Below are positions 35,440 through 47,995 of a stretch of DNA of 64,000 nucleotides, piece by piece; position 1 is the first letter of the stretch, and each line of letters opens with the position of its first letter. Origin of the DNA: Heterocephalus glaber (taxonomy: Eukaryota; Chordata; Mammalia; Rodentia; Bathyergidae). The stretch spans positions 12,614,870-12,678,869 of the forward strand of contig NW_004624795.1 of NCBI RefSeq assembly GCF_000247695.1, given 5' to 3'. The position numbers were made by a program, and so were the translations under genes. A model generated the notes under the pieces. The model was not told the DNA's origin. It did not search any database and saw only the letters and a program-made list of their open reading frames with translations.

Positions 35440-38060
35440 CCCCCGGATGGTGATGACTGATGCATTCGGGCTGCTCCCTGTCTGAAGGGCTTCATAGTTT
35501 CCCTGGCATCCTTTGGAGTATCTCAGGTCTCTGGCTTCTGGGGTGAAACCTGGGTATCAGACAGATGAGGACACATCGAGTGGAGACATGGTTCCTCTGC
35601 ACCTCCAGCCAGCCATTCTGCTGTTCATAGACCGAAATGCACATGACAGCCACACATGCTGCATCCCCCGGCCCAGCCCTGCCATCTTCCAGAGCACCCT
35701 TCTGCTTGGCCCTCAGAATCCAGGAAGTAAGAAAGGTTAGGCAGAGAGGTAGTAGCAGCAAGGGTTGGTTACCACCTAACAGCCAGCTTCACTAATGGAA
35801 CTTTTGTTCAGCTATCGGGTACAGAAGGGGTCAGGCCCTAGAGCTGAGCTGTGGTAATTTCTTTTCTCTTTGTTCATAATTGGCTGAGGGTGGGCAAGCT
35901 ACCCAGATCTGGCCCAAGATATGTCAAGAGAAATCCACTGGGAAAATTTTTGAAAAGATTTTCTTTTTGATAAAAAAAAAAATAGGCTTACAAAGAAAGT
36001 TCTGCCTCTCCCTTCCTGCTTTGGAAATGTTTGAGCAATGACACAATTTTGGAGTTCCTACAGCCATCATGTGGCCATGAGGCTAGGGGACAAGGGAATG
36101 AGGGGGATGAAAGAGACTGAGAGGTACAAACCCAGAGGCCAGTCGTGGTTGTGTTACTGAATGGACCGTCTAGTTTTAGTGCCTAGCTATATGTATTTTG
36201 GGGGCAGGTTTGACTCCTCTTTAAAAAAGCAATGTTTTAAAAAAAAGCAGTGTAATGGATACCCTGTTGCTTGCTAATGACTTAAAGCCCTAAATAGTGA
36301 ATAAGGACATGGTTTCCAGGTGAGAATATAACCCAACCTGGACTGAAATGCCCCTGAGCGCTCCAAGACAGGACATTCCTGGCTCTTCCTCTAACTCATC
36401 CCTGTCATTGTTACTCCAGGAGGACGCACCTTTGCCCCCCACCCCAAGACCTTCTAGCAAAGGAGAACCAGCCCGTTGCTCTGAGTTTCTTGCTTTGGTG
36501 TGAGGTGGTGCTGATAAGTGAGCGAGCTCTTGTGACTCACCAGGGACTCCTAGGCAAGTTACTTCACGTCTCCGTGCCTCCGTTTCTTCTTGTGTCCCAG
36601 CGGTGCCTAACTCACGTGGCTGTTGTGAGACTGACCTCGCAAAGCAAAGTCAAATGCATCTAGGTCTATGTTGTGGGTGCAAGGACCACCTCTCGGGTTC
36701 TGGAACTCACTAGAACTTGTAGAATTAAGAAAAGTTACTATGGTTGCAGTTAGTAACCATGGCAGCAGAAGGGTACAGATTAGAACCCAAAAAGACAAAA
36801 GTCAGAGCCCAGGAGAGACCACCCAGCTTCCAGCTGTCCTCTCCCAGGACAGCCGCATGGATGATACCCAGTTTTCCCAGTGAGAACACATGACAACATA
36901 TTCAGAGTTGTGTCAGCCAAGGCAGCTCCTCCACATCCTGGTGTCCAGTATTCTTAGTGGTGGCTTATCGCGTAGCTGTGGAGCACCTGCGTGGCTGACC
37001 TTAGTTATTCAGTCTGCTGCTTCTGCAGAGGTCACACTGATACATGGTGACCCAGGCGCCTCACCATAAATCACAGTGTTAGCCTAAACTACCCAGTGTG
37101 GGCAAAGGCCCCGGGAAAACAAAGATACTCCTATCAGTCCAAATATTGCAAAGGCTTAAAGGGCATCTCTCAGGAGTCCCTGAAATGCGCAGTTTTCAAA
37201 GATATTTCATCCCAGACCTACTGAGGCAACCCTTTAGGATGCAGTCATGTAATAAGCACCCAATATCATTTTTGTTTCTTACATAGGTCTGCAGTTCGCC
37301 TCCTGCAAGCACATATCCTTTGTCACTAGTGCCACCCTACAGAATCAGACAGCTTGGGTCTAACCCTCTTCTGCACTGCTGAGGGTGAGCACTGTTTCCC
37401 ATTCCTCTTTCATGATGGAGGGACCTGCATTCTCCTTTCCTTCCCCTATACATCCCCAGGGAAAGAAAAGAACTTGCTGATCGGAGGGTTTTAGAAAGAT
37501 CAGTGCTCTCCCATACACGCTTCCTCTCTCCTGAGCCGTCCCTCTGCAGACAGGTCACTCCACACTTCCACAGCAGCAGCCGTTCAAGAGCCTGCAGCTG
37601 TCCACCTCTGCCCGCGCCATGCCTGGAGACTGTGACAGGTTCAGGCACAAGGACACAGCCAACCTGTGTGGCCTATAGGCCCTAAACCACAATCCCACGC
37701 AGGTTTAACAGCTGGGAAAGTGATATTCTGTCTCCACTTGCCTGGCTCCTGTGCTTGTCCCTCAATTGGTTCTGAACACAAAAAGGAAAAGAAAAAGTGA
37801 TATTAGATCCTCAAATCCCGGAACACAATTTGGACTTCTAGTGTTTGGAAAGTCACAATTAGGTCTCCCCTCAAACCTCTATGTCCTCCTGTTATGCTCC
37901 CTTCTCAGGATTTCCTGGCCTGTCCTATTCTCTGGACGTACTCCAGGCTGTCTAGGACCCTCTGAACGTGTCGGGTCAGAACTAAACACAGGTGACTCCA
38001 GAGTGGTCTGGCTGGCTGTAATCTGGGGAGGGGCAGATGGGAACTGAGCAACATCACCAG
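35440..38060. other. Mostly unique non-coding DNA
   Basis: 35800-36180 may be an ancient repeat ('ctacccagatctggcccaag', 'ctacagccatcatgtggcca') distantly like 15440-15600. 36515-36650 is a forward MIR fragment ('gcaagttacttcacgtctcc'). No gene recognised. Confidence 0.4.
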
Positions 38061-38063
38061 TCC

Positions 38064-38190
38064 ATTTTTTATTTTTTATATTGAGACAGGTTCTCACTGA
38101 GTTGCCCAGACTGGGCTCAAATTGATGTGATCCTCCTGTCTCAGTCTTCCAGAGCACTGGGATTATAGGCATGAGCCACCACACCCTGGT
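38064..38190 (-). repeat. B1 SINE
   Basis: Complement of 'tcctcctgtctcagtcttcc' and 'gggattataggcatgagcca', with the left T-rich run as tail. Confidence 0.88.
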
Positions 38191-38387
38191 AAATCTCTTG
38201 ATGTCTTCTCAGAAACCGCACAAACACTGCCCTTCCTGGGTGAATTGTATTGCATACTGGGCCTGCACTTGGCTCAAATCCTTTTCCATGTGAAGCAGAT
38301 CATAACTTGTTCTTTGGCACAGGGCAGAGGAAAATTTCAAACCTCTTCTGAGTGGGCAGTCAAGTTCTGCTTCTCAGATAGGTCTGT

Positions 38388-38393
<6 letters not shown>

Positions 38394-38428
<35 letters not shown>
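38394..38428. repeat. (GA)n microsatellite
   Basis: Uninterrupted GA dinucleotides, about 17 units. Confidence 0.95.
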
Positions 38429-38432
<4 letters not shown>

Positions 38433-38566
38433 AATCCATCCCCCATTGGATTTAAAAAGTAGGAATCTCCCTCACAAAAACAATCCTTTCTCCCAGAGTT
38501 CATCTCAACAATTTTATCCACTCTAGAGGTGTTTTTCAGAGACTCACAAGGCTTCCCAAAATGCTA

Positions 38567-38748
38567 CATGATGGTTAATAGCACAGACCCTCAAACTAGA
38601 CATGCCTAGGTTCAAATCCCAACTGTAACATCTGTGTGGCCCTGGGTGTAAATTAGCTTCTCTGAGCCTCAGTTTCCTCAGAATCCTAAGGTGAACTTTG
38701 TAATAGTACCTGTCTTCCAAGTGCCAGGCACAGTCCCAGTCCACATCA
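38567..38748 (+). repeat. MIR SINE
   Basis: 'atggttaatagcacagaccc', 'aggttcaaatcccaactgta' and 'ctctgagcctcagtttcctc' give the MIR order from head to core. Confidence 0.8.
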
Positions 38749-38754
38749 TACTCG

Positions 38755-40070
38755 AGGACTCAAAGCTATTATATCAGTAGTAACTTTAGTATCACAAGTG
38801 TTACCGTTAATATTACCTCAGCTAAACCCACTAAAGTAGAGCCAACTGAGAGCCAGGGTGAGTCCTCTGGATAGACGACTGACAGATGGATATTGTGAAG
38901 TTCAACTGGGGATTCAAGGTGTTCAAATCAGATTTAGAGTCTATAAAGGAGGAGGGAGGAGACCAGACGGCACAGAATAGTCAGTAAGTCCTGCGCTGGA
39001 GAGTCAGAGACCCTGTTCTGCTCTGGTATTGGCTCTGGCCTCCAGGCCTCTCACTTTTGCTACTTAAAAGACAATCCCTGCTACATGGCAGTATTTGGGG
39101 ACCAGAGAAAGAATATGTGAATCAATACAACAGGAGACTAACTGGAAATAAAAGGCACAGTGACAGTGAATGAACCCTAAGTCATCCAAGTGACAATCTC
39201 AGTCCTCCAGGAGGACAGGTCCACGAGCAGCCTGATGTGACCCCAAAGTCAGGAAGTGGGTAGGGGCAGCAGGACGGTGGTTGAGCACAGGTGACTTAGA
39301 CTTGAAACATGGTTCTGCCACTCACCACCCCAGAGATCATGGGTAAAGGACAGAGCCTCCTGTGGTCACGCAAGAAACAGCACTCACCTCTGTGCGTGCC
39401 CATGGAGGCAGGCGGGCTGGTGTGTGTGCATTGTCTGAAAGATGGCAGCCACCATAACAATAGAGAGCTCTGGGATAAAAATCCTAAAAAGTCCAAAACG
39501 ACAGCCTGATAGCCAGTCTGGAGACTAGGTGGAGAGGGAGCGGAGGCAGGAAAAGGCAGCAAAGAAAAGCAAGAGACGATAGGCCAATGTGGAAACAGAC
39601 AGGGAAGCCAAACAGGCCAGGACAAGAACTACCAAAGTGGACCCATCTGGGGCCTTCTAACCCACCCTTCTCCATAAACCCTGCAAGGACAGTCCCAGTA
39701 ACCGTGCACCGAGTGACAAAACAGGAGAGCCTGGAGTAGTCATTAAAAGAAAACTGGATCTGTTCAAAACAATCCATTTAAGAATTCACAGGAAAAATGC
39801 TGTACATCCGGGCAACATTATCCTCACAAATAGGAACCAGTTTGAGGTAAAGGTACCGGGGTCCAACTTGGTATTGGGGTGCTTCCTTCCTTGATGAGGC
39901 TTGATAAGTGGAACTTCACCCCCCCAAAAAAAACCCCATAATGAGGTCTTTTTGCCTCTTGGCAAGGTGATATTTTGGTAGAAGAAAGCAATAGAAATGG
40001 GGAAAGGGAAGCAAGAAGGAAGGCCTTAGGACCTCTTTCCATTTGAAATATCTTCCATTTGGTGAGCCCG
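38755..40070. other. Flank 3' of CCDC182, unique
   Basis: No repeat family was recognised. It should contain the 3' untranslated region of CCDC182 (minus strand). Reading the minus strand, no AATAAA or ATTAAA was seen in the 1 kb after the stop. Confidence 0.4.
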
Positions 40071-40073
40071 GGC

Positions 40074-40568
<495 letters not shown>

Positions 40569-40639
40569 CTAAGAGATCAGCCAGGTCAGTGAGTTCTTCT
40601 GACTAGAGGCACAATCATTGGGAGTGGAAGGACACTACC

Positions 40640-40725
40640 CATTGTGACATCAAGGCCCCATCAGCCAACCAGGAGGAGAGCCACAGCTCATTTGCATATT
40701 ATAGCCTCCTTGATTGGTTACCTGG
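40640..40725 (-). promoter_or_regulatory. Putative CCDC182 promoter cluster
   Basis: Reading on the minus strand towards the gene, four promoter-type motifs lie within about 75 bases. They are a CCAAT box (AACCAATCA, complement of 40712-40719), a TATA-like CTATAATATGC (40695-40704), an octamer ATGCAAAT (40690-40697), and a half-conserved CRE, TGATGTCA (40645-40652). The TATA-like motif is about 165 bases upstream of the ATG, which would give a 5' leader of roughly 130 bases. A CRE-like site near a short TATA promoter fits post-meiotic testis genes controlled by CREM, but this is inference. There is no CpG island. Confidence 0.45.
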
Positions 40726-41570
40726 AGATATGTTTGCTCATCCTTCCAAGTTGTCTCCTGAAATTTGGATTCTCAACGCAACTTCCAGAACCAGAACTCA
40801 AGCTCTCCTCCAACATCCAAGAAAAACCAACTTCCAGAACAGGGGAAAAAACTGGCGAGACAAGGTGGTCCAGTCCAGGCTCACAGGCTGCCAAGACTTG
40901 GTGGTCACCCACCCTGACAAGGTGCCTGGTAGGTCTTGAGATGGTGTCTGGGCTTCAGCTCCTCATCAGTACAAAACAAAGACATTGTAAGACATATTAC
41001 CTAATGCTACATCTAGCCCTAAAATGCTAAAAGAACAATCTGATTCCATACCCATACCCCTATAATAATGCTAGAATTTAGGTCATCTTTAAGTTGTGAG
41101 AAATGTACTTAATTTTGCTGTCTGATCCATAACAGTGGCTGATTCAGTATGTGCAGGGCAAAAATGAGTCTCTCATGTTTATTCAGTAGATACTTTCTGA
41201 GTGCTCACTACATCCTGGGACCAGGGAACAAGTGAAAAAGTATCAAACACCACATCCCTAAATGTTGACCGACACGAGAAGAAAACATACTGAAGGTGTA
41301 TCTTGCCCTTTCTACCTGATGATTATAACAAATAAAGGTGTTTCTAGCTAATCCATATTTGGGTCAGTTAAGTACAAATCTCCCTCTTGCAGATCACAGT
41401 CTCTTGCCCAGGCCTCTCTCCTGGGCTCCAAAGCTAAACATCTCCCCAGCCACAGGCCTTGAACCCCATCCATCCAAAGCTGAACCGATGATCTCTTCCC
41501 CACAATCAGGTCCTGTTCTGTTGCTCCTGTCTGATTAATAACACCAGCCTGGAGCAGCACCCACACCAGC
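40726..41570. other. Unique DNA upstream of CCDC182
   Basis: Beyond the promoter-like cluster no gene or clear repeat is seen, except a possible L2 fragment near 41180-41225 ('tttattcagtagatactttc'). Confidence 0.4.
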
Positions 41571-41573
41571 TTA

Positions 41574-41915
41574 ATGTGACCTAAATGTGGCTTAAATGTG
41601 TGTCCCCTCCCAAACTCATGTTGACATTTAATCGCCCTCATAACAATATTAAAAGGTGAGAGACTTGGAGAGGCTGAACCTCCTGGTTGGATTTATGTCA
41701 TTAACTCAAGTGGGTTCCTTATTAAAGGGAGAGGTTGGCCCTCTCTTGTGTCTTTCTCCCCCCTTTTACCCCTTCTGCCTTGAGATGTCTCAGCAAGAAG
41801 GACCTAGGTCTTGGACTTCCCAGATTCCAGAACTGCAAGGCAATAAATCTGTTTTTTATACATTGCTCAGCCTCTGGTATTTTATTTTGTTATAGCAGAG
41901 CAAAACAGGGTAAGG
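41574..41915 (+). repeat. MaLR LTR (MST/THE-like)
   Basis: 'gtgtgtcccctcccaaactc', 'atgttgacatttaatcgccc', 'ggacttcccagattccagaa', 'ggcaataaatctgtttttta' and 'ttgttatagcagagcaaaac' follow an MST-class LTR. Solitary. Confidence 0.85.
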
Positions 41916-41974
41916 GATCCACCTAGACTCTTCCATGCCAAAGTGGCTCCAAGTGCTATTTAATCATCGGACCT

Positions 41975-42098
41975 GAGCAGTCTAGCACCAAGCCACCTGG
42001 GCTGGAGTCCCAGGGCCACCACCTATAAACTACCTCTCTTCAACAATTACCTTATCTCCTTAAGCCTCAGTTTCCTTATCTATAAAGTAGGGATATTC
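41975..42098 (+). repeat. MIR SINE
   Basis: 'gggctggagtcccagggcca' with 'aagcctcagtttccttatct' matches MIR. Confidence 0.7.
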
Positions 42099-42386
42099 AT
42101 TTGGTGGTGTGCAGCTCTCTGGGAGAAAAAAATTCAAGCTCTGATTTGTAGCTGTTGCCAATTTCCATGGTGTAAATACTCCCAGCAGCATCAATCTCAA
42201 GCTCCCAACTTGATGTCACTGGGAAGAGATGTATACAATCAGCTCTCACGAGCCTGAGCAGCCAACTCTGACACCACAGGGCTCACACTGAGGGTTGCTG
42301 CCTGTTGACCTATCTACCAGGCTTGTGTAGGTATCCAAGAGGGCACTTTGCAGAGAAGTTCATGGCTAGAGTAAGGTGGAATTTTT

Positions 42387-42469
42387 TTTTTTTTGGTACC
42401 AAGGATCGAACTTGGGTCCTTCCTCTTGCAAGGCAGGCAGTGGAACCACTGAGCTAAATCCCTGGCCCC
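42387..42469 (-). repeat. ID SINE, young
   Basis: Complement of 'ccactgagctaaatccctgg' (A box) and 'aaggatcgaacttgggtcct' (B box GTTCGATCC intact). Exact 14-base duplications 'aaggtggaattttt' (42373-42386, 42470-42483) indicate a recent insertion. Confidence 0.95.
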
Positions 42470-42699
42470 AAGGTGGAATTTTTAACCACGAGATGCAAAA
42501 AGAAACATTGAGGTAGACTGTTTGGTGGTAAGAACACCCGCTGGCCTAGGAGTCGGGACCTGGAGTCTGGAAGTGCTGCACGATCCCAGGGTCGGTGCCC
42601 ACCCCTCTCCGTCCCTCTGCTGTGTGTGGAGGTAGGATGTGCTTCTCTGCAGGCTCCCGCATACACACAACTCACACAGTCCACTTAGCTGCCTTCTCC

Positions 42700-42835
42700 C
42701 TTTGTGTTACTCAGGACCTTGTTCTTCCACACCAAACTCCATGAGGACAAGACTATGTGCTTCTCACTCTATGCACCCTCAAGGGTCCTGCCTGCAGCCC
42801 TGCACACAATGGCAAGGAGATAACTAGATGAAACT
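42700..42835 (+). repeat. L2 LINE fragment
   Basis: 'caaactccatgaggacaaga', then 'gccctgcacacaatggcaag', follows the L2 3' end; a further L2-like piece is at 43005-43055 ('cacatagtaggttctcaaca'). Confidence 0.55.
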
Positions 42836-43298
42836 GAATTTGTGGCTGTCAAATCCCAGGCACCCCTAGCTTTTCTGCTGACATGATGACACCTACTGGT
42901 CTTAGCGAAAACAGCAGCCTCCCGATCCTTCTGCCTAAGAACTGGGTCTGGATTTGGGGGATGATTTTAAAAACAGCTCCGGGTCCTGTGGTATGGGTGC
43001 GGGGGGCACATAGTAGGTTCTCAACAAATATTTCCTGAGTTAATGAAAGGAAGAATGTGCCTCTGTCTCCCAGTCTATCATTCTGAGTATCCTTCTATTT
43101 TTCCCTCTCTCTCTCTCTTTTGCTTATTCCTGTGTCTTTCTGATTCTTTGCCCCTTTGTTTCCCACAGGGAATGGTGGAAGTCACAACCCAGAGCTGTGA
43201 AAGACAAGTAGCAAAAGCCTAGATGGAATAGCAATTTCTCAATTTCCCTGGTGCTTTTTAATGAGGTTTCCAAATGCTTCTCAGAACCAGAGGGAAAA

Positions 43299-43700
43299 CA
43301 GTACTGTAGCCCCCAATTTCCACGATCAGTCACCTATGGTCAACCCCAGTCTGAAGATATTAAATGGAACATTCCAGAAACAAGCGGTGTATACATTTTA
43401 AATTGCATGCCGTTCAGAATATGTGATTAAATATGGTGCCCTCCTGCTCCATCCACCAGGGTGTCCACACCGAAAATACTGCCCACCTGTTATCCTGCTA
43501 GTAGTCATCTTGGCTGTTGGAGCAATGGTCCTGGTGTCACAGTGCTTGTTTCCCAGTAACCCTTTCCTTACTCAAAGATGGCCCCAAAGCACTACAGCAG
43601 CCATGTTGGCCATTTGGATACACCTGTTCGCAGAAGGGCTTGATGACATCCTGAGACTTCCAGGCAATGACCTCGGCTGGGTAACTTGATGTGCATGTTC
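43299..43700 (+). mobile_element. Tigger (pogo-type) DNA transposon 5' fragment
   Basis: Starts 'cagtactgtagcccccaatt', continues through 'attaaatggaacattccaga' and 'tgcttgtttcccagtaaccc', and reaches the transposase start ATG at 43578. The first codons read MAPKHYSSHVGHLDTP, still recognisably the conserved MAPKRKSS...LDMP start of Tigger/JRK-type transposases. The rest of the coding region and the 3' end are missing, so it is a fossil. Confidence 0.85.
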
Positions 43701-43704
43701 TGAG

Positions 43705-45105
43705 TGTTCTCCACCTAGACATGTTACCATATCTCCTCCTTATATCCTAGTGTGCAGGAAGGCGAGGGTGTTGGTTCTCTTCAAGGTACCAAGAGACAGG
43801 AATCTGAACACCTCTGGGATTTTCAGAAGGGCCCCTACACCTGCTCTATTCCAGCAGTTCATGACCTACCTGGGTCAGGATAATGGGGGGGGGGAGGGAC
43901 AGGAGAAGTGTGCCAGCCCCACAGAGATCCCAGTTCCATCCCTGAGAGCCAGATTCAACCCAAATGGGATGGGGCTCAAAGAGACAGGCATTAATGGTTT
44001 TCTGGATGGGCTCTGGGCACCACCTAGTCTGAGTGCCATTCCTGCTGCTCCAGAGCCAGGACTTGGGAGTGGAAACCCCATGGCTCCCCACCTTCCCAGT
44101 TGCTTTCTCCATATGAAATAAACCTTTATCTTTTTAGCATCTGAAGGGACAGGACACACATACACCATAACCCTTCAGAAGTGAAGCTCCTCAAACCCCA
44201 TCAGTGACAATAGCATCCCCACTACTCCCAACCCATCCCTGGCCAGGGGCCCGGAGTTGGCTATGCTACCATAGTTCTCATCCTGGGGGCTGAGCTGCAT
44301 AGGGACCCCCATAGCAGAACCAAACTAGGGTTCTATATTCAAGCAAGAAAAAGGAAGGATGGGCAATTCTATCTTCGGAGAAGAATAACACTGTATATTA
44401 CAAAAGAAGATGCAATGAAACATATTCTATCCCAAAGATGAACTGCTTGCATCAGATTTTGGGCAGAGAGGAAATCTGTTTTCCAGGAGTCCTTTAAAAC
44501 TGATCTATCTCTCCCCATCTCACAGGGGGGTGGTAGAGGGGGGGAGGAGATTGAGGAGGCCAGAAAAAAATCCAGAATTCAGAGAATTCTGTCACAAACC
44601 CCAAGGAGTATGTGAGTGGACATTTCTAAAGGAGAAAGGACGGCTTTTCCCAGAATTCCTTTTTCCTGGACCTTCCATGGCAGCTACACTGACCTGGATG
44701 AAGGTGCTACTACACAACTGCCATTTTCCCCGATGTGCCATAAAGAGTCTTCCATTCAGCCTTCCATCCTCCATCCACGTATCCATCCAGCCCACCAGTT
44801 TCCATCCATTCATTTACTGAGTACCTACCTTGGGTCCACTGAGCTAGGCCATGGGCATTCAAGAGAGTGAAGAAGATAGAGGAGATTCTGCTCTTGGGTA
44901 GCTGGCCTTTTAGTGGAAGGGACAGAGGATAGAGTTGGCAGGTGACACACAAGGCGCTTGGGGCTGGTCCTGGTCCCTGCTGGAAATAAGCAGGGCAAAG
45001 TGATAGAAAGCATGCTGAGCTCAGAGAGGAGCTTTGCGAGGTCAGGCATTTGGGGTGAAACAGAAAGAATAAGGAGAGCTGGAGATAATGTTTAAGAAGG
45101 AATTG
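43705..45105. other. Mostly unique DNA, L2 piece
   Basis: 44745-44850 resembles a reversed L2 3' end ('tccattcatttactgagtac'). Otherwise unassigned; no gene recognised. Confidence 0.4.
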
Positions 45106-45108
45106 TGT

Positions 45109-45295
45109 GCCCAGGCCCAGTGGTGCATGCCTACAGCACAATCTCAGCTACTCAAGAGGCTGAGGCAAGAGAATCATAGTTTGAGGCCAGCACGGGCAAC
45201 TTAGTGAGACCTTGTCTCAAAAGAAAAATATCCAAAAGGGCTGGTGATGTACCTCACTGTAGAGTACCCAGGATTTGATCCCTAGTACTGAACAA
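45109..45295 (+). repeat. B1-dID composite SINE
   Basis: B1 ('ctcaagaggctgaggcaaga', 'gtgagaccttgtctcaaaag') is followed by an ID-like unit ('gggctggtgatgtacctcac', 'ttgatccctagtac'). Confidence 0.9.
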
Positions 45296-45357
45296 GAAAG
45301 GAAGAAAGGAAGGAAAGAGGGTGGGGGAAGAAGGGAAGGGAAAGAGAAAGAAGGAAT
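45290..45357 (+). repeat. Purine (GAAAG)n-like tail
   Basis: A/G-only run of GAAAGG and GGAAGAAAG units at the 3' end of the B1-dID, presumably grown from its A-rich tail. Confidence 0.85.
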
Positions 45358-45359
45358 CA

Positions 45360-46500
45360 CAGTGGGAAGGCCTCAGGCAGGAAGGGCCGGAGGAAGCCAG
45401 AGTGGACCCATGGCTAAGGTCCCACCAAGCAAGAGGAGGAGGTGGGGATGCGGGCGCAGGGCTGGCAGGCTGAGGTGGGGGACGGTACCCCCAGTGCTGT
45501 GTGAGGGCCACAAAGGGCTGCTCTGGCTGTGTGCAATTCCCACCTCTGCAGCTTTATTCCAGTCCAGGAAATGGGGACAAGACTGGGATGCAGGCTTGGG
45601 GATCAGGTTCAAGAACAAAACGTGGTGCTATTCACCATGATTAATTAACCCAGTGCCAGAGCCCCAAGGCGCAGTGCTAAAAATACCCGCTTCCCTCTGA
45701 GATGCAGCAGCTGCCACCCAGCAACTTTTAGCCGTGCCATTTGTCATAATTTGACACTGATAAGGAGTGTCCACGAGGCTGTGTGTCTGCAAGAATCGGA
45801 CTCATCGGCAGCCCACCAGCCAGCTGTCCTCAGAGCCCACCCCTGGTGCCTTTCCTACCTCAGCCCTGCCTCAGCTGCCCCCAGCTGCCGCCACCAAGTC
45901 CATGTCTCCCCCTGGAACGGAAGCAGCCCCACCTCCAGAGATGGGAGCCAAAGCACCTTCTAGAGCAGGAGTGCACCCTCGGATGCCTTGTTTCACATCG
46001 TCGCAGCCCTGCAATTTGGACCACAGCCATCAACAGAGGACTTGCCAGCCCAGGGCGGCGCTTTAATTAAAATATGTAAAACATGCTGGTGGGAGCTGGA
46101 GCCAAAGACACAGGGGCCCGCCTTGGACAGGACCGGTGTGGGGCAACCCAGCCTCGGAGCTGGCCCTTCTCCAGAGCACCATCCACCTACGCCAGGGGCC
46201 AAAAACAGCTGGCTGAGCACATCTGCCACACGAAGTCCACGGTCCGCACAGGGGCCCATGAGCATGCTGGGGAAGGCTTGGCACCACTTCAGTCACCAGT
46301 CTTAGGGTTGGATGCTCTACCCCCACTCTGAGGGCCGATTTTCTTAAACAACCCACTGGAAAGCTGACGCCTGGACTCCACCAAACCATCTCCATTTCCC
46401 AGACTAGGCAGCTCCCCAATGCACATTGTTCAGGTTTTGTTTCTTTGCTTCAAGGAAGAGGGGTAGAAGCTGGATTGTTTAGGGGAGAGAAAAACAAGTG
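45360..46500. other. GC-richer unique DNA
   Basis: Many overlapping Pro/Ser-rich frames on both strands without recognisable domains; no gene called. Confidence 0.4.
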
Positions 46501-46501
46501 C

Positions 46502-46564
46502 TTTTTTTTTTTTTTTTTTTTTTTACATATAGTAAATGGAAACACAAAAAAAAAAAAAAAAAAA
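46502..46564. repeat. Poly(T)-spacer-poly(A) inverted homopolymers
   Basis: A run of 23 T is followed by a 21-base spacer (acatatagtaaatggaaacac) and a run of 19 A. The runs are complementary and could form a hairpin. Confidence 0.9.
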
Positions 46565-47995
46565 CCTAGGCCAAAATTTTCAATCCAGCTTTTTAAAAAA
46601 ACATCAGGGAGTGTGATATTTGCAAATTGTGTGAAACATCCTTTAAATTCATTTCCCCCATCACAGAAGGAATTCGTGATTCTTACTGAAATGTCAGGAC
46701 CTGCAGATGAATCATGTGCCATGATCTGCCTCAGGGGTCAGGCCTGCAGCATGATCTCCATGCAACACGTGGACTGTGGAGAGCTTTGAGCAACTTGGGG
46801 GCTGGGGAGACAAACTGGACCCTGAGCCCAGCCAGAAACTGGGGACATGAAAGAAGCCCCACTAGGAGTTCCAGGTCTGGAGGAGAAGGGGAAGGGACAC
46901 TGGGGACAGGGCACTGGGGAAGGATCGACAGAGCTGCAGGAGGAGGTACGATTTCTCCTTCCCACTCCCAGACCCCCACCCCAGAAGAACGAGGTGAGGA
47001 AGGGGTGTCCACCAGCTCCAAAATAACCCCTCCTGAAGACAGCTGCTCCCACCAGCCCGCACCCCTGGGGCAGAGCCAGTGCTGTGTCTGCGTGTCAGGG
47101 TGTCAGGCAGAATTATTTGAGCTTAAAAACCAAATCCCCTCCTTCCTGGGTTACTTAACTGTCTGCCTGGCAAGGCAGGAGATTACTGGTGACAGACACC
47201 AGGGCCCACTGGCCCCTCTGCACAGAGGAGCTTTGATCACCTGGAAAACTCCAGACACCAGGACTCCTAATGATGAGTAATGAGCTCAAACATCGGAAAG
47301 TTACCCAGCTCCACGCAGCAGAGGCAACCTGCTCCCATGGAAGCCTGGGAAGCTCAGCCAGAGAGACAGGGTGCAGCTGTCTAAGTGTCCCTGGGGAGAG
47401 CTTGACCCCAACTCCCAGCTGCCTGCTCTGCCCCACCCAGAGTCCTCCCCGATCACTGATGAGGCAGGGAGGTTTCTAGCTTCCAGCACTGGCTCTTACG
47501 GGGCTGGTTTGTGGCCGAGTGACCAGAATTCATACCATTCACTCTTTATTCATTCATTGATTCATTCTTCAACACAGATTTATCAGATGGCTAAGATAAG
47601 CCAGCCGTGACACCAGATGTGCAGGCGAAAAGATGGCTCAAATGGGCCTTTGATCCTAGGGGGATTTGCTGTCCAGCACAGAGTCGGCCTCACAAGTCCA
47701 GAATCACAAGGCTGTGATAGCAGCAGGCAGCAGGGCATCAAGACTCCATGGGAGAGGACTCTAGACTGCACTGTCCCCTGTGGAGCCAAAGAGAAAAAGC
47801 AATTGAGGGATGGAAGATCCCTAAGCTGGGGGTTCGGTCTGACCTTGTCAGAGTCCCCAGTCTGGAGTTGTACCCTCATCACCTTCTTCTGGGATTTCCA
47901 CCTGCCATGATGTTAGTTTGCGACTCTGTCAACCTTGAGCCTCCCTTCTTCCTATTTCCTTGTTCCTGGAAACATAAACCCAGAGATTCTCGAGC
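46565..47995. other. Unique non-coding DNA
   Basis: Contains a 188-codon ATG frame (46714-47280, plus) with no family resemblance. 47535-47605 resembles a reversed L2 3' end ('cattcattgattcattcttc'). Nothing else assigned. Confidence 0.4.

Noticed and set aside
46714..47280. 188-codon plus-strand frame with ATG
   Set aside because: Low-complexity Gly/Ser/Pro-rich, overlapped by several equally long frames on both strands; no splice or promoter support.
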